A DNA stretch of 64,000 nt from Pseudoalteromonas xiamenensis (lineage in GTDB: Bacteria; Pseudomonadota; Gammaproteobacteria; Enterobacterales; Alteromonadaceae). The notes beneath the pieces were generated by a model. It was not told the origin of the DNA, searched no databases, and saw nothing but the letters and a program-made list of their open reading frames with translations. The stretch spans positions 372,001-436,000 of the forward strand of contig NZ_CP099917.1 in the NCBI RefSeq assembly GCF_030994125.1. The letters are read 5' to 3'. Position 1 is the first letter of the stretch, and every line of letters begins with the position of its first letter. Made by a program: the position numbers and the translations under genes. Positions 55,241-64,000 of the stretch are shown piece after piece.

Positions 55241-58200
55241 TTATGCAACTTCTTCACCTTCCACTTTTTGGATCGGTAGCTTAATGACAAACTCCACACC
55301 CTGCCCTTGTTTTGAGTGACATTTAATATCTCCTTTTAGAAGTTGCGTAACTAGGTTATACACAATGTGCATACCCAGCCCACACCCACCTTGATTGCGT
55401 TTTGAGGTAACAAAAGGATCAAAAATATTGGCGATTATTTCTGGTTTGACACCAACACCATTATCTCGATAGATAATTTCAACGTATTTGTTGTTTAGGT
55501 TTATTTCGGTCGTTACTTTCCCATTATCCTGTTTCTCAAAACCGTGGATCACTGAGTTATTAAGCAGATTCGTCAGAATTTGATAAATGGCACCTGGATA
55601 GGTAAGTAGGTCTTGACCTTCTTCTCCGGTCACTTCGACTTCGATGCCTTTACCTTTAATCATCGGACTCAACGAATCAAAGACATCCATGATGTATTTC
55701 TTAATATTTACAACCCGCTCTGTCTCACTGGATTGGTCAACAGCCACTTGCTTGAAGTTTGTAATAAGTGTTTGGGCACGATCAAGGTTTCGCATCACAA
55801 GGCCGTAACCGCTGTTTTGCTCTACAATAGACTTCTCTAACTCACTTTGTTTTAACGTTTTATTTTCTAGCTTTTTCTCGATTTGTGATAGGCATTCCAT
55901 GTTGTAAGTTAACGCAGTAATGGCCACGCCGAGCGGCGTATTTATCTCATGCGCGACGCCCGCCACTAGATTACCTAAAGAAGCCATTCGTTCACTTTCA
56001 ATCAGATCTTGTTGTGTACGTTTTAACTCCATCATAGCTTGTTCAAGTTTCTGGTTTTTCTTATACAATTCATCCGTTCTCATTGCGACTTTGATTTCTA
56101 ATTGCTCATTGAGTTTTTGCAATGCGTCTTGATGTGACTTCAATTCTGTAATGTCTTTGAGAGCGCCTGCAATACGCGTTGCTATTCCATTTGTATCTCG
56201 TGTAACGACCTTCCCTCTATCCAACACCCATACCCAGTTGCCCGCAATATCCTTTACTCTTAGTGGCACTTCATAACTATCTACGATGCCCTTAATACAA
56301 GACTCGAGCTTGTCTTCCAACAAAATACAATCTTTTGGATGCACGTAACGACTCATGTCTTCTACCTCTAGGCGTTCGAAGGAATCCGCATACTCAATAC
56401 GCGGTGTTACCCTGTGCCTAAATATCTGTTTCGTTTTTAAATGCCAATCCCAAAGCTCATCTCCGGAAGCCCAAAGTGACAACTCTAAGCGTTCTTGCAA
56501 CTCGGTCATTTTCCTATTGTCATCCACTACTTGTTTATAGCGTTTTTGTCTCATCCGAAGGAATATCGCAAGTAATCCTAATAAAACGATTGAGTAAATC
56601 AATTTTGACCAAAAATTCCACCAAATAGGCGCATAGACTTTGATTGCAAATCGTTTGATTGGTGAGTGTTGGTTAAACCGGTTAACGGTATAAACCTCTA
56701 CTTGGTAATCACCAGCTGATAGCTTGAGTAAGTTCACCTGACGTGTACCATTGGCCAAACGCAACCAAGTGTCGCTTAATCCGATAACGCGGTAGAAGTA
56801 TTTAAGTTGTCTATCTGACGTAAATTCTAAACTTGAGAATTGGAGCGAGATAATATCTTGGTCGTACTGCAACTCAATATTGGACGTTAATTCTGGCGCT
56901 CTGCTAATTAGTCCCGTTTCACTCGGTTGAAGCTGTTCACCAAGTACTGCTATCTCGCTGATAATAAGTGGGTTTTGATATTCTTTTATGTTGATTTTTT
57001 CTGGGTAAAACTGATTAAATCCTTTTGACCCTCCCATAAAAACACGGCCATCCGGTGAAAACCACGCTGCGTTGTAATTAAACTCATAGTCTTGGACACC
57101 ATCAACCGGTAGAAAGTTATAAATGGTGTAATCATTAACGTCTATTTGACTTAAGCCTCCACTGGTTCCAACCCAAACATGTGATTTTCCATCGAATATG
57201 ACCGACCAAATTGCATCATTTGCAAGTCCATCCGTTTGGCGTAACGTTCGCTCAACGCTAAAACTGTTACTAACGATAGAAAGGCCTGCTTCACTAGCAA
57301 CCCAAATTTTGCCTTTGTCATCGGCGACGATCATAAACACAATGTCTGACGCTAAACCGTGTTCTGTCGTTAGGTGTTCAATCCGACCATCTTGAAAACG
57401 GTAAAGGCCATCACCAACGGAACCAAACCAGAGAGTACGACCTTGAACCATGATAGACGTGACGTGATTTGGTGCTTTGATAGATAAATTTTTAAAAAAT
57501 GGTTCAAAATGTTGAGTACGCTCATCAAATAAGAGTAAACCACTACCACGCGAACTCGTCACGATTGCACCATCGTACACATTGACATCATTGAAGTTTA
57601 ATTCCGTTGCTGATTCAATTTCTGGTCGCCAATTTGACAACTCACTTGAATTTAAATCTAAACGGTATATTCCCGCACCTCGAGTCGTTATCCATAAATG
57701 CTGTCCGTGAATGAACAGTTTCGTGATAAATACATTTTCCAATGTAGTCATTTGCGGATAAATTTGTGCTGGTTTTATAAACCCAAAACCATCGAAGATT
57801 TTAGGTCCATCAGATGTGGCTATCCAAAGCGTACCATCTCCATCTAAGGCAAATCCTCTTACATCAGGAGAACCTATTGGGTTTTCGTTGTAATTAAACT
57901 CACCTACATGCCCAAAGGAGTCACTTAACTTAGACAAAAACTGCAATCCGCGTGTTTCGGTTCCAATCCAAAGGTCATCATCACTGTCACGCATGACAGA
58001 TAGAATGTTATTGTCTTGTAACCCTTGCTGATATTGTTCCGTTTTCTTCCAATGGCGAATGACTTTACCGCTGAGATTGAGCAAGTACACCCCATTTTCC
58101 GTCGCAAGCGTTATTTGATCTGCAGATACAGTTAGGTCGTTTAAAACGGCACCTTCATCTGGATCGAATTCTTTTTGCCAAACCACTTTCTTCGAGTTTG

Positions 58201-58890
58201 TATCAAGAACAATAAGTGTACTGTGCTGATTGAAAAGATAAATTCGGCTTGCGGATATTTCAAATCGGCGAAAATTTCCCTCGAGTATCAATTCATGTTT
58301 GTCTGACACAGAATCAAAAAAGCTCAAGCTATCGTCTGTCAAATAGAAGTATTGGGATTCTTTGCGAACGACATTTTTGACTTGCAATTTTTCGAATGGC
58401 AATGCTTCAGGTTGAAGCGTTGTTACATCGAGTATATAGGGAAATCCAATTTCCGTACTGACAATTACTTTATTCGTTTTACAGTCAATATGTGCAACGC
58501 GATCTGATGCGATAGCGTCATATTCAGACGCCAAAAAGGTTTGAAAAATACCTAAATCTGTATGGTAAACGCTGAGCCCAGTGCTTGTTCCTATCCACAA
58601 CTTGTTACTTTCGTGGCAAAGCGACGTAATAAATCCCCCGCCAAACTGTTTTTATTTTGTTGTTTTGAAACGAACTGCTTAAATTCATGTCCATCAAAGC
58701 GATTAAGTCCAGCTTGCGTCCCTATCCAAATGTAGCCAAACTGGTCCTGTGCAAGTGCGGTTACGCTGACCTGACTAAGCCCCGAGTCATAGTCATACCG
58801 TTTCATCACTTGAGAGGTATCCGAAAAATTCGGTGTACCCCAAGCTTGCAACGTCAGCATCGTAAATAAGATGGTGATGATTAGGCGCAT
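55241..58890 (-). pseudogene. Reg_prop/Y_Y_Y sensor histidine kinase, frameshifted at a G tract
   Basis: A large protein of about 1215 residues is split in two frames. The N-terminal part (58890 to 58591) has a signal peptide and the first Reg_prop blade (DQFGYIWIGTQAGLNRFDG). The main frame (from about 58635 to 55241) holds further beta-propeller blades, a Y_Y_Y domain, a membrane helix (about 56600), a PAS domain, HisKA with VAGVAHEINTPLG, and an HATPase (NNSVIHGF, GGCGLGMHI). The break falls at five C (58635-58639; G on the coding strand). One more G restores NSLAGGFITSLCHES joined to LWIGTSTG. No REC or HTH domain is present, so its partner is elsewhere. Confidence 0.87.
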
Positions 58891-58998
58891 AAGTTTTAAA
58901 GGACTAGTTAACCCTTTAACAACTATAGCAAACGGAAATTATTCTGCTCAACTATGAGCATTAATGACAGGTCTTCGCCTAAGATTTAAAAGCCTAGC

Positions 58999-60843
58999 TT
59001 ATTCATCTAAATCGAATTGGCTCCAGCCGCCGTTACCATGTAACAGTTGGTATTTCTCAAGTGTTCCGTTATGCAGAGATACAAGACTTATCGAAGAGTC
59101 ACTGACAAGGTATGTCTTTTTGCTACCTACTATAGGGTGTTTTTCAACATTCATTTGCCATCGCTTAGTAAATAAGTTTAACGGGCTATATGGGGCATAC
59201 AGCCAACTATCTAGTTTATCTAACACCTTAATAAGCTTTTTGGGGAATTCATTTTTAATTCCAGATGCCGTTAACTGCCAAATTCGATTATCGTGCTTGC
59301 CAAAACGCGCTTTCACGGAAAAGCAAAAGGAGTAATGTACGTCTCCGGACAAGATGATTGTTTCATTTGGTGTATCTGGACGCCTAAAGATATCGAGAAG
59401 TTTCTTCGCCGCACCTTCGTGCGCCATCCAATTCTCAACATCGACGAGCAATGGCTCGCCACACGCATTAAATAGCGCTTGAATTGCCTCTATCGCTTTG
59501 ACACCAAAAACGGGGGCTGGAGACACTAAAATGACTTGGTCGTGACTGACTAAATTTTGTTCGAGTTCGAGCAAACGATCCCAATCCATAAGACCAGATG
59601 GTTCGTTGAAATTATCATCATTGCGCCATCGATGCGTGCGTGTATCAAGTACAACCACTTTAGGCGTCGTGTTAAGACAATAGTGCCAACTATTAAAACG
59701 TTGCAATGGTTTCGAAAAAGATTTCCAATCCCAATGTTGGTCTTTTAATGCCTCGACAAAATTTAAGGTTAGTTGGTTGGTTGTTTCACCGGCATCGTTG
59801 CCTAAACCCTGAAATAACCAATAGGCAGTCATGCCGTTGCTGATGATCCGAGCACTTTGCGGGGTTTGATATACAGCCTGTTCCCATTTCGCGGTTAGAT
59901 TCCAGTCGTCTGTTACATCATGGTCATCAAACATCATTAATGTAGATACGTTGGCAAATATTCGTTCTGCACGTGGTAAATCGTCAACATACCGTTTTAT
60001 CCACGTTAACTCATGGTTAAAGTGAATTGCATGTTTTGCATTTGAGCCGATGTAATTGAGTTTCGAAAAATCAATCAATTGCCACGCTTCAGAAGACCAT
60101 GTTAATAAATAAAGCGCTATAAACTCAGAAAGTGAAATCAGATGATTGCCTGCTTTCATGCTTGTGAAATGAGGTTCATCTTTTTTAAACCAATACCCTA
60201 CACATAGTTTAGATCTGTTTTGCCATGGCGTTTTAGGTAAATAGTCCGGCCGATGATAAAGCTGCTCCTGAATGGACACTGGTAGCGCTAACATCGCATG
60301 TTTGTCGGGATATAGGCCTAAAAGTGCCGATAATTGCGTGATGGCGAGTAACATGGGACCTGCAACGTCATCTGCGTATATTTGATCTCCAGACATCAAA
60401 AGTAGTTGTGGCCCCAAATCTCCTCTTTGTCTTGCTGTTTCTACATATTGATCTGCAGTGCTTAAGCTATCACGGCTTTCGTGGTGAGGGTTACGACATG
60501 AACCATGCAAAACTTCTTCGAGTCGATTTGGAATAACAAGTTCAGGACTATCATTGTCGTAGGCGAGAAGGTTTAAATCTACTCTCTCATCGTCAATTAG
60601 AAGCTCATAGCTCAATTTAACGTCAACAGGAAATAGTTGTTTGGTTGGTACTAGCCTCAGAATATACAGCACGCAACGTTCACCGAGTTGAAGTTCGATG
60701 TCGTGCTGTTGAGCGCTGTATCCCGCTATGACGATTTTTGGATTACAACGTGTTGTCGTCACCAGTTGGAAGCACAATTGGTGAGCTTCTATACGCCTCA
60801 CCATTGGCTTCAAAAGGATTTTCGGTAAGTTAGCTCCTTGCAA
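58999..60843 (-). CDS. PhoD-like alkaline phosphatase family protein
   Basis: This 614-residue protein carries PhoD-type metal motifs: LMSGDQIYADDV (about residue 150), FDDHDVTDDWN (about 305) and LSGDVHYSFCF (about 495), with GSCRNPHHESRD ahead of the first. PhoD enzymes are calcium/iron phosphatases or phosphodiesterases, usually Tat-exported, but here there is no twin-arginine signal, so it may be cytoplasmic. The N-terminal part (about 1-95) is a beta domain. It lies between the sensor kinase gene and tatD on the same strand; a link is not established. Confidence 0.85.
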   Translation of the reverse strand: MQGANLPKILLKPMVRRIEAHQLCFQLVTTTRCNPKIVIAGYSAQQHDIELQLGERCVLYILRLVPTKQLFPVDVKLSYELLIDDERVDLNLLAYDNDSPELVIPNRLEEVLHGSCRNPHHESRDSLSTADQYVETARQRGDLGPQLLLMSGDQIYADDVAGPMLLAITQLSALLGLYPDKHAMLALPVSIQEQLYHRPDYLPKTPWQNRSKLCVGYWFKKDEPHFTSMKAGNHLISLSEFIALYLLTWSSEAWQLIDFSKLNYIGSNAKHAIHFNHELTWIKRYVDDLPRAERIFANVSTLMMFDDHDVTDDWNLTAKWEQAVYQTPQSARIISNGMTAYWLFQGLGNDAGETTNQLTLNFVEALKDQHWDWKSFSKPLQRFNSWHYCLNTTPKVVVLDTRTHRWRNDDNFNEPSGLMDWDRLLELEQNLVSHDQVILVSPAPVFGVKAIEAIQALFNACGEPLLVDVENWMAHEGAAKKLLDIFRRPDTPNETIILSGDVHYSFCFSVKARFGKHDNRIWQLTASGIKNEFPKKLIKVLDKLDSWLYAPYSPLNLFTKRWQMNVEKHPIVGSKKTYLVSDSSISLVSLHNGTLEKYQLLHGNGGWSQFDLDE

Positions 60844-60853
60844 ATACAGACCT

Positions 60854-61630
60854 CTACCTGATCACGCCTTTAAACAATGAATAAAAGTTGTTGGTCGTGG
60901 CTTCTGCGAGAGCTTGATAACTCAACCCTTTAAGATCTGCGATGAAATAGGCAACATCCTGAACATAGGCTGGTTGATTGGTTTTACCTCGGTGTGGCAC
61001 TGGTGCAAGGTACGGTGAATCAGTCTCAATTAATAACCTATCTAACGGCAGATATTTCACAACTTCCTGGAGTTCTTTCGCGTTTTTGAACGTAACAATA
61101 CCGGAAATAGAAATATAAAAGCCCAGATCTAGCGCTCGTTTTGCCATGTCTAGGTCTTCGGTAAAGCAATGTAACACGCCCCCACATTGGCTCGCATTAT
61201 GTGCTTTCATTAATGCTATGGTATCGTTTCGCGCATCACGCGTATGGATTATGAGTGGTTTATCTAACTGATTTGCGACCTCAATGTGACCAACAAAGCT
61301 GTCTTGTTGGACTTGCTTCGTGTCTTGCGAATAATAGTAATCGAGTCCTGTTTCACCTATAGCAACAACTTTCTCATGCGACGCCAAAGCAATTAGTTTT
61401 TCTTTATCTAATTCAAATTTTTGGTCTAGCGGATGAACACCACACGAAGCGGAAACATCCTTATACGGTAGGATTCTTTCCAGCATCGTTGGGAATTGAT
61501 CAAGTGTAACGCTTACACATAAAAAGTGTTCAACTTGTTTTGCACGAGCATTATCCAGTACTTCATCAAGCGAAACACCGAGTTTCTCCCAATCTAAACG
61601 GTCTAGATGGCAATGCGAATCTACGATCAT
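60854..61630 (-). CDS. TatD-family metal-dependent hydrolase (YcfH-type)
   Basis: This 258-residue TIM-barrel enzyme has DSHCHLDRLDW near the start, GETGLDYYYS, IHTRDA, LHCF and ETDSPYLAPVPHRG, which supply the expected metal ligands. YcfH-type TatD proteins are candidate DNases in quality control. The position after holB and pilZ in the tmk-holB-pilZ-tatD operon is the classical one for this paralogue and separates it from the Tat-linked TatD. It is the last gene of the operon. Confidence 0.94.
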   Translation of the reverse strand: MIVDSHCHLDRLDWEKLGVSLDEVLDNARAKQVEHFLCVSVTLDQFPTMLERILPYKDVSASCGVHPLDQKFELDKEKLIALASHEKVVAIGETGLDYYYSQDTKQVQQDSFVGHIEVANQLDKPLIIHTRDARNDTIALMKAHNASQCGGVLHCFTEDLDMAKRALDLGFYISISGIVTFKNAKELQEVVKYLPLDRLLIETDSPYLAPVPHRGKTNQPAYVQDVAYFIADLKGLSYQALAEATTNNFYSLFKGVIR

Positions 61631-61638
61631 AACTTCTC

Positions 61639-61965
61639 TTACATGGTGTAGGTTGGCTTATCAGAATTTAGGCTTGTGCCTAAAAGCTTAATAATTTTGT
61701 CGTTAAAAGGCTGGCTGTTTTCTCCAAACGCTACGCCAATTCCGGGCGGATTCGCATTCTGAGCGCCTTGTGGCGAAACCCACACGACTTTACCTTGAAT
61801 CACATCTTCTTCTAACGCATCTGGCAACGTTACGCGTAGCGCAACAGTCGTCCCTAATTCAAAACGCATGTTGCTTTTTACAAATAACCCACCCTCTCTT
61901 AGGAAAGCCATATAACAACGGTAAAGTTCATCTAGGTCTTCAAAATCCGCGAGTAATTCTTGCAC
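61639..61965 (-). CDS. PilZ domain protein
   Basis: This 108-residue protein is a stand-alone PilZ domain of the type found next to holB. It lacks the RxxxR and DxSxxG cyclic di-GMP motif: the visible core is GGLFVKSNMRFELGTTVALRVTLPD and QGKVVWVSPQGAQNANPPGIGVAF. Such PilZ proteins act in type IV pilus assembly by binding PilB or FimX rather than cyclic di-GMP. It is 8 bp upstream of tatD and 12 bp after holB, so it belongs to that operon. Confidence 0.88.
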   Translation of the reverse strand: MQELLADFEDLDELYRCYMAFLREGGLFVKSNMRFELGTTVALRVTLPDALEEDVIQGKVVWVSPQGAQNANPPGIGVAFGENSQPFNDKIIKLLGTSLNSDKPTYTM

Positions 61966-61977
61966 TCGTATCTCCTA

Positions 61978-62868
61978 TTACGATAACTGGCGTAGTGATT
62001 GTTGCAACATGGCTAAACTTAACAACATGTTCGTACCAGCTAACGTTTTTGTCTTTTTTACAAACAAGGTAACTGAATTAAGTTGTTCTGAAATTCGCTC
62101 ATAGGGCGCGCCTGCCAACGCTGCTTGTTTGATTCTTTGAGTTAAAAACAAACAAAAGGTGTCTACAAGCTCTGTTCTTTTGGCCAGCATAGAATTCAGT
62201 TCACTTAATTGCCATGCGGTTACGTCACTATTGGCACAATCATATAACGTTTTGATATTTGATTCTATTTCCTCTTCTTGCCAATCTAGGACAAGAAAAG
62301 GTTGCTGCAAAAATAAAGCCTGCCAAGGTTCAATTTCATGCGTATTAAGCTGGTTGCATAACCAGTTAGCACTTTGTTCTGCAACAACTAGTTGCTTAAA
62401 GCACCGGCTAGCTATTGTTGCAGGTAGACGTGATACGTCATCGCAGCATAGAATGAGATATCGATTAACATTTGGTTCTTCTAACGTTTTCAATAACGCA
62501 TTAGCAGCGGATGACGTCATTGTGTCTGCAAATCGGATAACAACAACTTTATTACCACCTTGCTGCGCAGAATGATAAATAAATTCACCTAGCTCTCGAA
62601 TTTGGTCAACGCCAATAGACGAATTTGCTTCACCAATATCCAGTCTGTCTGGATGATTACCCGCCTTTACCAGTAAACAACTTTTGCATGTCCCACAGGC
62701 TACCAAGCTACTTGGCATGTCACAAAGCAAACCTGCTGAAAGTGAACTTGCCAGTAAACTTTTTCCAGTGCCTTTTAAGCCATGTAGCATTATCGCATGG
62801 TGTAACCGGCCTTGTTGGAAAGTATGATTAAATTGCTGCTGCAGTTGTTCAAGCCAAGGTGCTAACAT
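61978..62868 (-). CDS. holB: DNA polymerase III subunit delta'
   Basis: This 296-residue clamp-loader subunit has a modified Walker motif HGLKGTGKSLLASSL (about residues 28-42), a four-Cys zinc module (CDMPSSLVACGTCKSCLLVKAGNHPD, about 50-75), and the C-terminal helical domain. The arginine-finger region ASRCF is present. It loads the beta clamp together with tau/gamma and delta. It overlaps tmk by 7 bases and lies in the mltG-tmk-holB-pilZ-tatD operon. Confidence 0.93.
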   Translation of the reverse strand: MLAPWLEQLQQQFNHTFQQGRLHHAIMLHGLKGTGKSLLASSLSAGLLCDMPSSLVACGTCKSCLLVKAGNHPDRLDIGEANSSIGVDQIRELGEFIYHSAQQGGNKVVVIRFADTMTSSAANALLKTLEEPNVNRYLILCCDDVSRLPATIASRCFKQLVVAEQSANWLCNQLNTHEIEPWQALFLQQPFLVLDWQEEEIESNIKTLYDCANSDVTAWQLSELNSMLAKRTELVDTFCLFLTQRIKQAALAGAPYERISEQLNSVTLFVKKTKTLAGTNMLLSLAMLQQSLRQLS

Positions 62869-63488
62869 ACCTTGTCCAAAAATTGTGAGAGCGCGTTATG
62901 GATATCGTCATGCACTTGCATCATTGTCTGACTTGCATCAATTTTGACTGCAAAATTCGCGTTTTCAACCAATGAAAGGTATTTATCTCTCGTTCGTTCA
63001 AAAAACTCTATAGCCTCTTGTTCAATTCTATCTAGCTCGCCTCGTCCTTTTGCACGGGAAAGCCCTAGACTTGGCTCAATATCCAAATAAAGAACTAAAT
63101 CAGGTGTGAGTCCATTTAGCACAATCGTTGCCAATGCGTCTAAATGTGCCTGCGGCAGTTGACGACCACCACCTTGATAGGCTTGTGACGACCAGTCATG
63201 TCTGTCGGCAAGCACCCATTGACCTTTTGACAGCGCGGGTTTAATCACATTGTGTATCAGTTGTGCACGCGCAGCGTACATAATGAGTAGTTCTGTTTCT
63301 GGTGCAACGCTTTCTTCATGATGACTTTTAACAAGGCTGCGAAGAGATTCCGCAAGCGGTGTACCTCCAGGTTCCCTAACTTTAACAAAGTCGATACCAC
63401 GCGTATTAAGCGCTTGCTCACAAATACCCATAGCGGTTGACTTTCCAGCGCCTTCAAGCCCTTCTATTACAATAAATCTACCCTGCAT
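62862..63488 (-). CDS. tmk: Thymidylate kinase
   Basis: This 208-residue enzyme phosphorylates dTMP to dTDP. The P-loop is GLEGAGKSTA (about residues 9-18), the DR motif is ADRHDWSSQAYQGGGRQ, and REPGGTPLAESLR is the substrate part. Length is usual for Tmk. The ATG overlaps the mltG stop by 11 bases and the stop overlaps the holB start, so the three genes are translationally coupled. Confidence 0.97.
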   Translation of the reverse strand: MQGRFIVIEGLEGAGKSTAMGICEQALNTRGIDFVKVREPGGTPLAESLRSLVKSHHEESVAPETELLIMYAARAQLIHNVIKPALSKGQWVLADRHDWSSQAYQGGGRQLPQAHLDALATIVLNGLTPDLVLYLDIEPSLGLSRAKGRGELDRIEQEAIEFFERTRDKYLSLVENANFAVKIDASQTMMQVHDDIHNALSQFLDKVC

Positions 63489-64000
63489 GTTTGCTCTTTT
63501 CTAAAAATAATTTAACCGCTTTATTATGTTCTTCAAGCGTTGTCGAAAACGTATGTCCACCTTCTCCATCCGCAACAAAATAATAATAATTTGTTTGCCT
63601 AGGATTTAATGCCGCAGTAACCGCCCCAGCTGATGGCATTGCGATTGGTGTCGGTGGCAACCCATCAATTCGATAAGTGTTATAGGGTGTCTTTTCTTTC
63701 AAATGTGCACGAGTGATATCGCCGTTGAAACGCTCACCTAATCCGTAGATCACGGTTGGGTCGGTTTGCAAACGCATGCCCTTACGTAGCCGATTGACAA
63801 AAACCGATGCCACTGTCGCTCGTTCGTCAGCCACCGCTGTTTCTTTCTCAATGATTGAAGCCAATATTAATGCTTCATAGGGCGTTGCGAGTGGCAAGTC
63901 ATCCATTTTATTCGCCCAAGTGGTTTTGAGCAACTTATCCATCTGCTGATGTGCCCTTTTAGCAAGATCAGTCGCCTTAGTGTAAGCAACATAGTGATAA
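63478..64000 (-). CDS. mltG: Endolytic transglycosylase MltG (partial, 5' end outside window)
   Basis: The last 174 residues of MltG are visible; the membrane anchor and start lie beyond the window. The YceG/LytM-like domain has catalytic Glu in ILASIIEKETAVADER (about 125 residues from the end) and PPTPIAMPSAGAVTAALNPRQTNYYYFVA near the C-terminus, diagnostic of the family. MltG cleaves nascent glycan strands in the inner membrane, probably terminating elongation. It is the first gene of the tmk-holB-pilZ-tatD operon in this window and overlaps tmk. Confidence 0.96.
   Translation of the reverse strand, partial: YHYVAYTKATDLAKRAHQQMDKLLKTTWANKMDDLPLATPYEALILASIIEKETAVADERATVASVFVNRLRKGMRLQTDPTVIYGLGERFNGDITRAHLKEKTPYNTYRIDGLPPTPIAMPSAGAVTAALNPRQTNYYYFVADGEGGHTFSTTLEEHNKAVKLFLEKSKHAG

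Noticed and set aside
55147..55320. Plus-strand frame of about 57 codons starting MKGKSDPTFCDM
   Set aside because: Most of it is antisense to the sensor kinase 3' end, and its ribosome site is weak.
1..64000. Search for tRNA/rRNA genes, CRISPR arrays, transposases, integrases and prophage genes
   Set aside because: None could be supported by reading either strand; repeated direct repeats with unique spacers were not found.

Overview
The window is a chromosomal stretch from a marine gammaproteobacterium of the order Alteromonadales, most likely Pseudoalteromonas or a close relative. I infer this from the AT-rich codon usage and from gene sets typical of that group: FabY, ccoNOQP with fixHIS and an Fnr/EtrA-type regulator, UspE, TtcA, DUF2987 and DUF3718 proteins, YfbV-AckA-Pta, and mltG-tmk-holB-pilZ-tatD. 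No tRNA, rRNA, CRISPR array, insertion sequence, integrase or phage gene was seen. Almost all of it reads as core or lineage-specific chromosome rather than a mobile island.

Layout. 1-2.8 kb: the start of fabY, a divergent frameshifted GlxA-type regulator, a GreA/GreB-like gene and a lipoprotein. 3-12 kb: an anaerobic/microaerobic respiration block with the cbb3 oxidase (ccoNOQP), its copper-loading and assembly genes (fixH, ccoI, ccoS, a SafE-like protein), then fnr and uspE. 12-19.4 kb: ttcA, a DUF2987 protein with a Bax-like glucosaminidase, dgt, a DUF3718 protein, xthA, a CbiM-like permease, rlmA and yfbV. 19.4-27.7 kb: ackA-pta, then a compact operon (ACT protein, EIIA-like protein, yffB-like gene, dapE, M15 peptidase), alaA and an Hpt protein. 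27.9-36 kb: a DTW-domain gene, an HEWWH protein, an EAL protein, mrp-dcd and divergent metG. 36-48.5 kb: accessory genes comprising small membrane proteins, a periplasmic peptidase, a hybrid histidine kinase, a TonB receptor, and a trio of flavin oxidoreductase, acetoacetate-decarboxylase-like and hydrolase-like proteins. 48.5-51.6 kb: ccoG and a PAS/sigma-54 activator. 51.6-64 kb: a small lipoprotein, a second GlxA-type regulator divergent from a MAPEG protein, rsmF, a candidate small RNA, a large Reg_prop/Y_Y_Y sensor kinase, a PhoD-like phosphatase, and the tatD-pilZ-holB-tmk-mltG operon.

How the genes work together. The cbb3 oxidase operon and its maturation genes are followed by the oxygen sensor Fnr, which is the expected regulator. 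The ferredoxin-like maturation factor ccoG lies 42 kb away. There it has a near-consensus sigma-54 promoter, and a palindrome is shared between its upstream region and the promoter of the adjacent sigma-54 activator. That arrangement suggests a separate regulatory circuit and is the most interesting regulatory signal here. The least explained gene group is the flavin oxidoreductase/decarboxylase-like/hydrolase-like trio with its TonB receptor.

Three genes (839-1833, 9455-10124, 55241-58890) are each broken by a small indel exactly at a G homopolymer. That pattern may reflect sequence error or tract slippage rather than real gene decay.
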